Assembly: GCA_001599755.1 (NCBI GenBank) | Contig: BCHX01000004.1 | Span: 3,162,001 to 3,226,000 of the forward strand | From: Gliomastix tumulicola | Taxonomy: Eukaryota; Ascomycota; Sordariomycetes; Hypocreales; Bionectriaceae | Direction of reading: 5' to 3' | Length of the DNA: 64,000 nt | In this document: positions 1 to 10,766 of the stretch, piece by piece | How the letters are laid out: each line of letters opens with the position of its first letter | Position numbering within the stretch: position 1 is the stretch's first letter | Notes under the pieces: generated by a model | Told to the model about the DNA's origin: nothing | Database searches by the model: none | What the model saw: the letters and a program-made list of their open reading frames with translations, nothing else | Made by a program: the position numbers and the translations under genes

Positions 1-1883
1 AGTTAGGTAAGGTGCTAGAACTCAGGGGCAGTTGGACCCCTGTGCAGGGGAGGGAGAAGGAGAGATCACCGCTAAGAAAAAGCAGAGGAATAAAAAAAAA
101 AAATCTCCCACCAAAGTGCTGGGCGTTTGTTACCCCACCAAAGGGGGGGTCGCGCAAGGAAGCCGCGCCGGGTGTTCCCCTCGATTAGAATTTTAGCTCC
201 AGGACCACTGGAGATTCCCCGTCTCAACCCCTAATAATACTGTTTGAGTGGTACAATACGAGCTGGAGTGCTACAACGGTCAGCCGTTTCCGCTCGAGAC
301 GTTCTGACGGCATCGTCAATAAAAGACAGCCCAATGGAATCTTGTCGAAGCCAAAACACGAGGGCAGCCATGCCCTACCTACTCACACACCTGAGCCCTG
401 ATTGACGTCCCTGGGCTGCAGGAGAAAACAAAATACCTGGTCGAACGAGGTCCACGAGGCTTGACTGCTAGTGCAGCTACAATATTACGGGTACATACAC
501 GAAATTGGAGCTTGTCTTCCGCCAAACAGGGGGCCTCATTGGCCTGCAACCCTTGCACAGCGCAGGCACGCAGCAACTGACAACTCACCACCAGCACAGC
601 TCATTCACATGCTCAACCAGTCAATGCAAGGAGCTGTTTCAGTGAGGCAGGTTGAGACATCCCAATCTCGGACTGCCATTCACCGTATGTTGAGAGGTGC
701 ATCTATCGCACGAGAAGAAAGAAAGAAAAGGTCCTGTCATCCAGTCAAGGGTCGGGCAATTCGGGAGATCAACGCCAGTTCGAAGGGACCCTGGCCTCGT
801 GAATTTTTATAGGGTCGGTCCGGTGTCTGTCTCAATAGGCCAATTTACCCTCACGCAGCAGGGATGGGGGGGGACAGGGTCCGTGATCGGATTTCCCTTC
901 TTTTCTCTCCTGCACACGAGAGAACTTGCACTTCTCTCTTTCCACAGCTCAAGGCAGCAAGGCAAGACACGGGCAGGTGTCCCAAAAGCGACATTCAGCT
1001 GGACAAGGTTATGCCGTCTGCCAAACGACTAGCATCGCTGCGACCAGCACGGATGCAGCGCCCGCGGAAAGCATCCGCCGTTGCCCTACAGGCTGCTGAG
1101 CTCCTGGGCTCTCACAGGCCCCCTGATGCCATTAATTACCAGATCGGTTTTTGATCCGGAGGATTCTCGATCTATGGCCGTGCAAGCAATAACACAATCG
1201 GCCTAAGGCTGTTCTCTTTTTTTTTCTTTTTTTTTTTTCTCTCAGTCTGGGCTGCAGTGAAATACGAAGAAGACCTTCCATCTTTGTTGACTTTTTGCGA
1301 GCTTACCTCAGACCCGGGACAGGATCCTTTGCTGGTTCGCTCAAGCTCCAGAAGATCATCATTCCCCTAATTCTCTGGCAGGGCTGAAAACGCGCCCTTA
1401 ATTTTTCTCCCTGCATGCAGTGACACACACCCGTCAGGCATCAGGGGAGTAAAAAGGAAAAAGAGAGGAGAAGAGAAACAAGCTGAAAAGCGCCACAGCG
1501 GCATGAACCCCCTGCACACCGGTGCCAGCGTCGCGTCAAATAGCGTCGAATAGGATGCCAGCCACACGCCCGGTTCTTTTGTCGCCTTCCAAGGCTGGCT
1601 GCCAGGTTTCTCCTTATTTTCTCACGCAACTTTCCCCCCTCCTCCATTGGTGGTGACTGGTGAGGATCGACCCTGGGCCGCTGATTGGCTCTCCCCCTAG
1701 GTCAATCTCATGCACATCATCTCAGCCCGGTGGGCGGGTTAGGGATCAGGGGCTGACTAAGGTTCCTCGACTGTCAGGTTTCTATGGCTATCTTCCCGTC
1801 TAGAGCTGCGCGATATGCATCCAAAACTTGGAAAAACGAAGCTGACCTCCCCCTCACCCCCTTCTTTTGAGCCCCTTAAGTCC
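1..1883. other. Gene-free left edge
   Basis: Only short, overlapping, low-quality reading frames are present, and none resembles a protein family I know. The stretch holds homopolymer A and T tracts (around 95-110 and 1217-1240). It lies downstream of the minus-strand GH127-like gene, so its right part probably contains that gene's 3' UTR. Confidence 0.6.
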
Positions 1884-4263
1884 TCAGAGTGCAGCCACGG
1901 GAAATTGGGCAATATGCAGCTTCGCCGCACCGAACGGGATGAGCCTGATGGTTGTCTTCTGTGACTGGTCCACGCTCGGATTAAGGGGCGGGTTGGCTGC
2001 AGTGCCGTTCGAAATTGGCCATTCGATGGGATAGGCGTCGACCTCTAGGCTGGTTGGGGGCCCATTGTTCACAAAGATAGGGTTGGGCAGCTCTGCCTCC
2101 TCGTCGCCCTTGATCACAGTGACGGTTGACGGATCGACCGCAAACTGCCAGGCCCCGACGGGCTCGTAGAGGGCGTCATAAGCGTTAGGGTGAGTCTTGT
2201 CCTCAGGTAATGGCTCTCTGGACCCGAAGTCGGTCGCTGGGGAGATGGTCTCTTTGTACTCAACGTCGGACGCGTATAGTAGGGGTCCGCGGTAGAAGGC
2301 AACTGCACCATTGCGCTCGACCGTCCTGACCTCCATTGGCAAGGTGATGGAGACGGTAGTAGTCCCAGCTTTGATCTTAACCTGCTGAAGGGCATCCTCA
2401 TTCGGGCTGAGAGCCTGTGCATCGCCGTCTCCGACTGTAATTGTGGCCTCATCCATGATTGTCCACTCCGGAATGCGAACAAAGAAGTCAAAGTCAACAT
2501 CCGACTCGATCGTATATTTGAGTATGTCAGAAAAGGGATAATTAGTCTGGCAGTCCACTGAGACGTCGCTATCGCCGACTTTTGTCTGTACTCGGGCTGG
2601 GCTCAGGAGCGTGTGCACAAGGCCGTTGTCCCCGTTCCTCGCGTACGTCTGGGCGACAAATTTGGGCAGGCCTTGGGGATGGTTGACAGTGCAGCAGGGC
2701 TATCACACAATGTCAATGTCAGAGAGATTAATGCATAATCATTCTTCCGTGATCACTCACATAGTTTGGCTCGAGACCATAAGCAAGACCGTAGTTGCCG
2801 ACGTTGTACCAAGGGTTATCACTCGTGTCGAGTTCATTGGCCCAAGGCTGGTTTGTCTGATGAATATAGTTATGCGCCCACCCTATTCTATAGTTAGAGC
2901 TGTCATGTTCCGATGCTCGAAGTTTGCACTTACAGTCTGCTGTGACCCCGGCAGGAAGGGCATTGAAAGTTGCAAGTTCAGCAAGATCTGCAAAGCTGTT
3001 TGTGCCATGGAACCGGTACAGCCAAGCATGCGAAAAGATCGACTCGACAGTCATGCAGAGTTCGGATCTACATGTTTGAAAGATGTCAACACTGCCCTCG
3101 GTCCTTTTCCCGGGAGTCTTTGACTTACCCTCTGTAAGGGTCCAATCCTCCCAGATACTCGTCGCCGATGACCGTGCCTGAAAGAGCCGTATGATACTTG
3201 CCCAGTAGCTCAACGGCATCATGGGCCTTCTGGGTCAGGCTTTCGTCCTTTGTGGTTCGGTATAGCAATGTTGGATAGCGCAAAGCTGGCAGTGAATTTT
3301 AGCCGCCACTCCTACGCAAGAGTGCCAGGTTTCTCACATACCCTCAGCAGTGTTGACACCGTGGTTGAAGCTATGCTCCAGTGTGGCCGGCTCCGTCGGA
3401 AAGTTCCCCTCAGTGAAGAACTCATTCCAGTCTCTGCCACCGACGACACTACCCTCAAACATGAGGTCAATGGTCTCGAGAATCGCATCTTCCTGGCCGC
3501 GGGGATGATGTTCGTAGAGCCAGTGGAGAGACAGAGGATACTCGTGAGCCCGAGCAACGCCGAAGAGATAGAAGTCCCACGTGTCGCCTTCGTCGGGGTT
3601 AGGGATGAGACCGGTGAAGTTGTTCTTCAGCATCGTGTGAGTGAGTGAGACGTATTTGTGCATTGAGTCCACGATGCGTTCCGTCTGAGTTGAATCAGCC
3701 TCAGCATATTGCTAGAAGTCAGGAGGTTAGCATAATTGCACCAAGCCCTTATTTCCAGTCTGATATTACCATCATGCCGAGAAGCAGATAGCTTCGGGCC
3801 CAGATACAACGTTCTTGCCTCGTCGCCTCCGGGCCCAGCCATCCATCCTCGTACTGGTTGTCGATGACATAGTCAAGGAACTCTCTCGCCTGGTCCTTGA
3901 GGCGATCATCATCCAATGTGAAAGCAAGAGGCACGATCCCGTTAAACCAGTAGGTCGCAGACTCGCGGAGATCGCTGTACTCCTCCTCTCCACCCATCCA
4001 TGACGACTTGCGCACATATCTGTAGAAGTCGAAGAGATGACCAGCAAGACCATCGCCAGACAACCGGAGTTGGTCTTGTAACCACCCATTGGCCTTGATG
4101 GACCCAAGTGGCAGGCCCTCATACTTGAAGGGGGCAAGCTCTGTCCGGAAGCATCAGCCCAATCATTCCCTCGACAAGGCTCAGAAGGTTAGAAAGTAGA
4201 CCAACCTTGAGCAGCAGAAGCTGCGGCCAAGAGTGGCAAGGTACACCATCGTAGAAGCGTCAT
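1884..4263 (-). CDS. Secreted GH127-like (DUF1680) glycoside hydrolase, seven exons
   Basis: Joining exons 4263-4206, 4140-3770, 3711-3342, 3285-3129, 3067-2934, 2882-2761 and 2699-1884 gives 675 residues with every splice phase consistent. The start is chosen because it opens a classic signal peptide (MTLLRWCTLPLLAAASAA), so the protein should be secreted. The body matches the fungal DUF1680 / beta-L-arabinofuranosidase-like family: an N-terminal LPLGSIKANGWL segment, an alpha/alpha-barrel-like region with the SELCMTVES block near residue 320, a CCTVNHPQG motif at the start of the last exon where GH127 enzymes keep metal-binding cysteines, and a C-terminal beta domain. Bacterial GH127 members remove beta-L-arabinofuranose from plant glycans; the fungal clade is little studied, so the substrate is inferred. 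It is transcribed away from the HP1 gene. Confidence 0.88.
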
Positions 4264-5413
4264 CTTTGTTACGAACCAGGTTACCGGGCAAGCATTCACA
4301 CTCAGTTATCTTTGAGAAGGTTGGCGTCCCGTCAGGGTCATATATACCCGCTGCAAGGAGTTCACGTTAAGCTTACATTTCGCCGAGCATCGTCTTGTCG
4401 ACATCGCGATATACCCATGCAAGGCACGTCATAGAGAGTTCGTTCCCACGCTCGGAGCGAGCTCACTAGAGTCGGACCGCTCGTCCTGTATACCGCCAGG
4501 AGGGGTATAACTGAGTCTACTAAGCACAATGCGTACATCAAATGCTGCTCACTCGGCTCCTTCCCGTCGTCCAAGCTGCCTGGCACCGCCGTTCATCCCT
4601 CAGCGAGTGGAGTGACGCAGCATCGGCGGTGATGCGGGGATGCATCACACTCCGTGACCGCTCTTGCGGGGTTGAAGGATGCTCGCCCTCAACCTCGTCC
4701 GGGAGCCGAGGGTTCGCAAAGTGCGCGAAGTGCCTCGCAATTGTCTTCAAATCCCGGTGCCAGACCTGCCTGCTTTGTAGCGACTAAGTGGGCGATCCTC
4801 CCGCTCCGGTTACATAGGGCCGGCGGTTATCCGGGGGAATCTGGGGTAGGGCGCGGCGTATTGGTGATATTCCAACCCACATGAGAAACGATGTGACTCG
4901 CTGCAGAGGAATGTCGACGGGTTTCCTCATGAATGCATCCGATATGGACGGGAGTCGTAGAAGAAAGAGGCAATACCCACTGGGATGCCGTTGAGCGTTC
5001 ACTTACAGCCAGGACGCAACGTGCCATCCGGGACATCCATCAACTCCTGGCTGGACCTTTGAGCGGCCTCCGTCATGATTTGAACATTTGGAGTTGAGAC
5101 GTATCGAAGGCTGTAGATTAGGAAGTCATCCGGCTTGCCCTCTTATACTCGTGAGCCAGTAACTTGAGAATGTAGAACGGGAGCATCATGCAAGGAAGGA
5201 GCAGAAAGCATCACGTGACGACGCATCAGGGACCTGGAAGCTGCCCACCGTGAGATCAGAGGTCTCCACAATGAATGAATCCCCAGCCACCTCCAAGCCA
5301 AACGAGCATCTGATCCCCAAACTCTCCCATTGTGGCGCTCGCGACAGCTCCAGAATAACGGCGTTGAACTGCTGCCCGAAGCCTGTCGCGTACCCGACGA
5401 GATCTGTCCCAAG
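4264..5413. other. Divergent intergenic region, GH127-like / HP1
   Basis: Some 1.15 kb separates the start codons of the divergent GH127-like and HP1 genes and must carry both promoters. No convincing coding frame is seen; the small frames here overlap each other on both strands. I could not assign individual factor-binding sites. Confidence 0.55.
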
Positions 5414-6631
5414 ATGCCTCCCGGTGAGTTTCTCCCGAGTTTTGTATCCGACGCCCATTCACGATGGCGCTGGCCTGACGCGCGCGCGCGCGCGACCGCA
5501 TTGACGCGTGGAGGGGCTGGTATCATACATGCGATTGGGGCGCATGGATATCTGTCTTAGGAGGCTAACGCGATTCTCGCGATGCTGCAGCTCTTTCAGA
5601 TGACGAGGCGTCCGACGTGGACTTCCCCGAGTTGCCCATGCGAGACGGCCCAGAGTCAGGTTCGGTCTCTGGAGACGACGCTCCGAGCCCGGTCGCCGCG
5701 ACGAATGGAAGGAGGAAGAAGGCCAAGAGCGAACCGAGCGAGGTCGTAGTCGAAGACGAGGACGAGGACGAGGATGAGGACGATGAGGAGGAAGTAGAGG
5801 AGTGGGTAGCCTCGAATCACAAGTTGGTTCTAAGCAGTTCTGGGTTAACGGAGGTTGCAGGTACATTGTCGAGGCAATCAAGCAGCACATGATTGACGAG
5901 AGTGTGAGTTGCGACAATTCATGCCCAGCAGGGGCAACTGGACTAAGACCACTCGGCAGGGCAACATCAAGTTCCAGGTCAAGTGGGAAGGCTACGACAG
6001 CAAGAAAGATCTGACGTGGGAGCCGGAAGAGAACCTAGCGTACGTGCAAGACTCCCCGACATGTCCAATATGCGCCTCGATGTTGCGCACATGGCACAAG
6101 CTTTTGAGAGGTTCAGGCACTAATTCATCCTACAGGGAGACCGCCGACGAGATCCTCGAAGAATACTACAAAGCCATCGGTGGGCGCGAGGCCGCCTTTG
6201 CCGAGAGCGAGAAGGCTGCACGAGGCAAGAAGCGAGGCCGCCAGTCGACTGGAGCTCAAGGGGCCGGCACGAAACGGTCGCGCAAAACCGCCGCACATCC
6301 GAAGGACACGAGTCCGCCGGCGACGAAGAAATGGACACCTCCCTCGGGATCATGGGAGGACGAGATTGATAAGATCGACGCGTGCGAGGAGGAGGGGAGC
6401 GGCAAGCTGGTCGTGTATCTTAATTGGAAGAATGGCCACAAGACCAAGCACGAGACGGCGGTCATTTACAAGAAGTGTCCCCAGAAGGTAAGTGCATGCA
6501 TGCACAGCGAGCTCGGTACACGTGCTAAGAAGGGGCTTACTAACGTATGTGGCTAGATGCTTCAGTTTTATGAGAAACATGTCAGATATGTCAAGGAGGA
6601 GAAGCTGCAGGCCGAGGCCGAGGCCGAGTAG
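5414..6631 (+). CDS. Heterochromatin protein 1 (chromo + chromoshadow domains)
   Basis: Six exons (5414-5423, 5591-5801, 5861-5903, 5960-6039, 6136-6487, 6557-6631) give 256 residues. The first exon codes only MPP plus one base. An acidic Asp/Glu tract (about residues 50-73) leads into a chromodomain starting EEYIVEAI, with KFQVKWEGY and LTWEPEENL, which supplies the aromatic cage and acidic residues expected for binding methylated H3K9. A basic hinge (KKRGR, KRSRK) follows, then a chromoshadow-like region containing LVVYLNWKNGHKTKH and a C-terminal LQFYEKHVRYVKE helix used by HP1 proteins for dimerisation. The orthologues are HPO in Neurospora and HepA in Aspergillus, which silence heterochromatin and repress secondary-metabolite genes. 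Length and domain order are normal for the family. The third splice junction restores EEY only if the donor is the GTGGGT at 5802. Confidence 0.92.
5479..5494. repeat. (CG)8 dinucleotide run
   Basis: Eight CG units lie inside intron 1 of the HP1 gene. It is a simple repeat with no visible function. Confidence 0.9.
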
Positions 6632-7501
6632 AGCCTCTTCGAGCAAAGCATGGGTGTCAGGACTGGACTGGGTTCATTATTAAGGGCGTGGCAAGGCCCG
6701 GTATTGGGAAGCACGGCTGGGGCGCCGATGCTTGCTTGCACTGGATGTAATCTACATGTACTCTGGTGGCTCTCTGTATGATTTTCAACGGCTTTTTTCT
6801 ACTTCTTGTCACCATCACCGTGTCGCCCGAGAGGTTGGGAATCCGAGACGGGCAAGGACAGGGGCCATGTGGGAAAAGCGGGTCTCCGGGCGCCAGAACA
6901 GGCGCTGGTTTGCGTATTCCCGCTCCCCAGCCTTGCCATTTATTTTTTCCCATCCCTGTCAGCGGTCTTGGCTCTTGGGCATAAAACGGGTGGCGGGGCA
7001 ACCGTCACTTATAAGCTGCTCCCACCAGAAGCCTCTGCCGCTCAACAACCTTCGCTCCCACCATCTTTGACTCTCTGTCCTTTGCGTGCTCCATAGCTTG
7101 ACGACTCTTGCTTGCCTGCTCTGCCCTCTGCAGCTGTACTTGAGCATTTGCACCTCCTTCCGCCGTTCACGTCCAGCGAATACACACTTGGCTGTTTTCC
7201 CCCCACCTTCCATCGCCCGTTGCTATAGCTTCGAGACAGCCACTGGTATGTTGAGCTCTTCCTACCCTTCATTCCTAGAGTCGCAGACAGCTAACAGTTC
7301 ACCCAGCATCCAATCCCCAAACACAATCCCGCATTCCTCTCGATACTCCTTCCGAGACTCAACCATCCACTCCGGTCTACCACAAGCTTCACCGGCGCCG
7401 TCTGCCGTCCACTCCAGCCCGGTCCTGCCCCAACAGCTACAACAACAACAATCACCTCCTAAGCGATCCCTGGGCGTGGTCTACCGCCCTCGCACTTCAC
7501 A
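6632..7501. other. Intergenic and 5' leader of the membrane microprotein
   Basis: Pyrimidine-rich sequence runs from about 7020 to 7500 and looks like a fungal promoter and 5' leader. A frame at 7248-7565 (105 residues, Ser/Pro/Gln-rich) overlaps the microprotein start in another frame. It could be an upstream ORF but has no family resemblance. Confidence 0.45.
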
Positions 7502-7666
7502 ATGGTCAAGAAGAACGACGTCATCGCCATCATCATCATTGTGCTCTTCATCATCCTCGCACTAGTGGCCTTTGGCATCTGGACGCTCGTCCACAAGGCC
7601 AGGAGGGGCATGAGCGTCACCTCGGCGTCGAGCAGTAGCAGTAGCGGGATAAGTGACGATGCCTGA
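7502..7666 (+). CDS. 54-residue single-pass membrane microprotein
   Basis: A 165-base frame begins at an ATG in a CACAATGG context and ends in TGA. The peptide starts MVKKNDV, continues as one uninterrupted hydrophobic stretch (residues 7-30, rich in Ile, Leu and Val), then has a basic stop-transfer patch HKARRG, and ends in a Ser-rich tail with SDDA at the C-terminus. This charge pattern is what a single transmembrane helix looks like, and the composition is not that of chance intergenic sequence. I do not recognise a family. It is preceded by a long pyrimidine-rich leader. It could instead be the last exon of a longer spliced gene whose earlier exons I cannot see. Confidence 0.6.
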   Translation: MVKKNDVIAIIIIVLFIILALVAFGIWTLVHKARRGMSVTSASSSSSSGISDDA

Positions 7667-9734
7667 TCCCGGCTTCTCGCCTGCTCGTCCCTCGGATTCC
7701 TGAGGGATGACGGGTATGCGCTGCTCGTTGCACGACGGCGGAACTGTCTCGGGCGTCGGAGAGCTCAGGCTTGGAAGGATAGCCCCAGCTCTCCGGCTGA
7801 CAAGACGGTCCGGCCGACAGTCTCACCGACTATCACACAATAGTCTGGGCTAGTGATGAGCCGTTTGGTTTCCTCTTATCTTTTTTGGATATCTCTTCTC
7901 GACCCCCTTCTGCATTTACACTACACTTATATGGATTTTCCTGTACGAGCGCGCAGCAAGACCCGAGAGACGGTCTGATCTACCTGCATTTATGTCAACT
8001 TGGGAGCACGGCGTCATGTTTTTACGAATAATGGGTTTCACGTGGGTTGACTGATCAAAAGAGCTGGGAAACGCGCTACACTGGGATGTGCCACAGAGCA
8101 CGGGGCTTTCAACCGACGTTTCAAACGCTTCAAGAATATAGCATAGCATAGCGTAGCGTAGATAGAATGAATCATTATGAATATTAGATTTTCAATATCG
8201 AATCTACACAGACGTTGCTGGTCTTGCTGATGCACAGGATGTGGGTATGGACTCAGCAGTCTAGAGGCCCTCTTCGTCTTGACCCCTTTACCCTGACACT
8301 CTTCGATTGACAGACGAAAACCCATTCCTTTTGCGCGTCTTCGGGGGACAGTCAATGGTGTTGAGGAGGTGTTACTCCCTCTCTAATTGTAATGTCAATT
8401 GACGACCCATCTTTAGATGCCACAGTCATGAAAGGAGGTCAGCGGGATCACGTCTTGCCCGGCAGTTGCATCAGTGACTCTCACAATGTCGGGATTGGTA
8501 TTCTACTAACTCAGCACGTGGCCAGACTGTTGATACTACCGTCCGGAGTGGGAGCTCCAGCTCAGCAGTGAAGACGAGGGACATGGCCTTGCCGGCGACT
8601 ACCCTCTCCCAATCGGCTTCTATCACCTCCCACCCACACACTCGCTGTACATTCATACAATACATAGGCAATCAATCTGCCGACTGATATACCCTCCACA
8701 AGCCAATCTTGAGGATTGCGTGGCAGAAGAACTACCGAGTGTCACTTATCTTTGCTGCATCCCCGGTAGTTATGGAAAAAAAAGGGGGCATCGCCAAACA
8801 ACCAGACAAACCTACACACCCACCACCACGAAGGACAATACCCATTCATTCCCGACTCGTTCACACCATCTCGCAATTTTCTTGGTTTTAGCCGCATTGC
8901 ATGATTAATATAGCGCGCGGCGCACACCTGTCAACCGACCATTTCGCCGGATCGGCATCCACTGAATGAGTCGTGTGTTTCGACGAAGATTGTTCTAGAC
9001 GGCGCGAGATATCCCGCAAGACAAGAAGGGGTGCCCATCATCCCACGCCCTCACGCCCCCTCCTCCCAAAGATCGAGATACCCGACGTCAAGACGAGCAC
9101 TCGGGCCCTTTCTCCCGCTTTTGGCAGGGCTTGGGTTTCCCTGTGGTATTTATCCAGGATTTCATCCAGCCGCAGCAATCAGACTTGAGTCTGCTTTGGG
9201 GATGAGGTGTCTCAATGGGTGCTTAGTGAGCTACCCTTTTCGTCGAATGTGTGTCTCTGTAAGGGGAGGGATAATACATGGGCATCTTGGGCATTATTAC
9301 GCGGCGGATATGATTGTCGGCGGCGAGACAGTCCGCAGCAATAACACCGACATATAGGTCACATTTCCTGCAGAACGAGAAGGGGGGGATAATCAAGATA
9401 AAACAATCAGTGCCAGTTGTGGCATCCATGGTATCTATCGGCTGCAGTCTTCCATGACACAAAAGGCAGACCTTTCAAAAAATCAATGCATGTACCGTCG
9501 CCCCCGTGAGGACAATTTTCCTCCATGAAGGCGGCGCCCTCCAACCCGAGAAATGAAGAAACAAACTCATCCAACCCTCTATCGACCATGCATGCCTTCC
9601 CATAAATCACATCCCATAGCCTTGGCGTGGACTTGTCGTAGCCCGATCTTCTTGACCTGATGATCCGATCCACTGCCCGTAGAAGGTCTCAGTTCCAAGC
9701 CTGGGTGTGAGAGGAACGGCGACATGATGATAGC
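7667..9734. other. Gene-free stretch
   Basis: No reading frame here looks protein-like. A short tandem motif (AGCAT twice, then AGCGT twice) sits near 8140-8160. The right end is the 3' side of the minus-strand secreted-protein gene, and the 88-residue frame at 9407-9673 lies in its probable 3' UTR. Confidence 0.5.
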
Positions 9735-10211
9735 TTAAGCCTTGGTGACGTTGCGGGGAGCGATGCCTAGTAAGAGATATGTTAGCTCTGTTCACTTTAC
9801 GCTGTCCCAAGTGAAAGGCAGCAAGTCTCGCTGGGAGTGGATGATGATAAGGCTTACCCTCGGGGATGAAAGCACGCTTGTCAACGAGAGTGGTAGCGTT
9901 GAAGGAACGACCGGTGACGTTGACATCACGGGTGGTGATGTTGAGGCTGCGGTACTGAGGGAAGACCTGCTTGGTCCCCTCCTGGACCGGCTCAGGGACA
10001 GCCACAGGGGCGGGCTCAGGGGCTGGACGACGAGGTCAGTAAGGATGAAAGACTTCCATCAAAGATGGGAAACGAAGGGTCCTCTCGTCGTCAAGATCAA
10101 AGACTTACCACGAGCAGCCACGGGAGCGAGGATGTCCGAGATGCGGAAAGGGATGGCGGTAGCCATGGGGGCAGCCGCGACGAGGGCAACGATGACACCG
10201 GTGACCTTCAT
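9735..10211 (-). CDS. Small secreted protein, 99 residues, cysteine-free
   Basis: Three exons (10211-10109, 10022-9858, 9766-9735) sum to 300 bases. The start opens a signal peptide (MKVTGVIVALVAAAPMATA), followed by about 80 mature residues containing a Pro/Glu/Val stretch (PEPAPVAVPEPV) and a Thr/Asn-rich half with N-glycosylation sequons (NIT, NVT, NAT, and NVT near the C-terminus). There is no cysteine, so it is not a disulphide-stabilised effector type. Splice sites are consensus on both introns and all junctions keep frame. No family is recognised; secretion is a prediction and any role in host interaction or in the cell wall is speculation. A TTTTAAAG element lies about 135 bases upstream of the ATG and could serve as a TATA-like box. 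Confidence 0.7.
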
Positions 10212-10747
10212 TTTTGCTGTTTTGGTTTTTTGTTTTTTTCTTGGGAGGTGTTTCTTGTCAAAAGAAAGTGAAGTAACAGGAGATGAAGCGGTCTTGGCTA
10301 GATGTCCTGCACCAGCGAACAAGAGATGGGGGGAGATGGGGAGCTTTAAAAGAGCGAGCCTCTTGTTTCGATCTATGGATGAGAGGAAGACCGGGGATGA
10401 GTGAGAGTGGGAGAGAGGGCCTGATTTATGTAGAGAGTGTGTGATTCACGGAGAGCAGGCTAAGGCAGGGTGCAGGTAGAGATGCAGAGGCGGGTGGATG
10501 GGAGATAGATCGACGAAGACCAGCTGTCTAGACTTGCAGTAGGCTCAAAATCAGGAAGAAAAGGAACCAGCCTAACGAGACCCCTTTGGGAATGATTGTG
10601 GGAGTGAAGAAGAGTAGAGTGATTAAAGACACGGCAGAGAAGGTGTGAGTGGGATGGGATGGGATGGGACTGCAGCGTTTAAGTTGACTGAGATGCAGCC
10701 GGCCTGCAGAGTCTGCATTCTGATCTTCACTCGTGCGTCCCTGTTCT

Positions 10748-10766
10748 CCCCCCCCCCCCCCCCCCC
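10748..10766. repeat. C19 homopolymer
   Basis: Nineteen consecutive C residues lie in intergenic DNA upstream of the secreted-protein gene. The true length is uncertain because such tracts are error-prone in sequencing. Confidence 0.85.
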
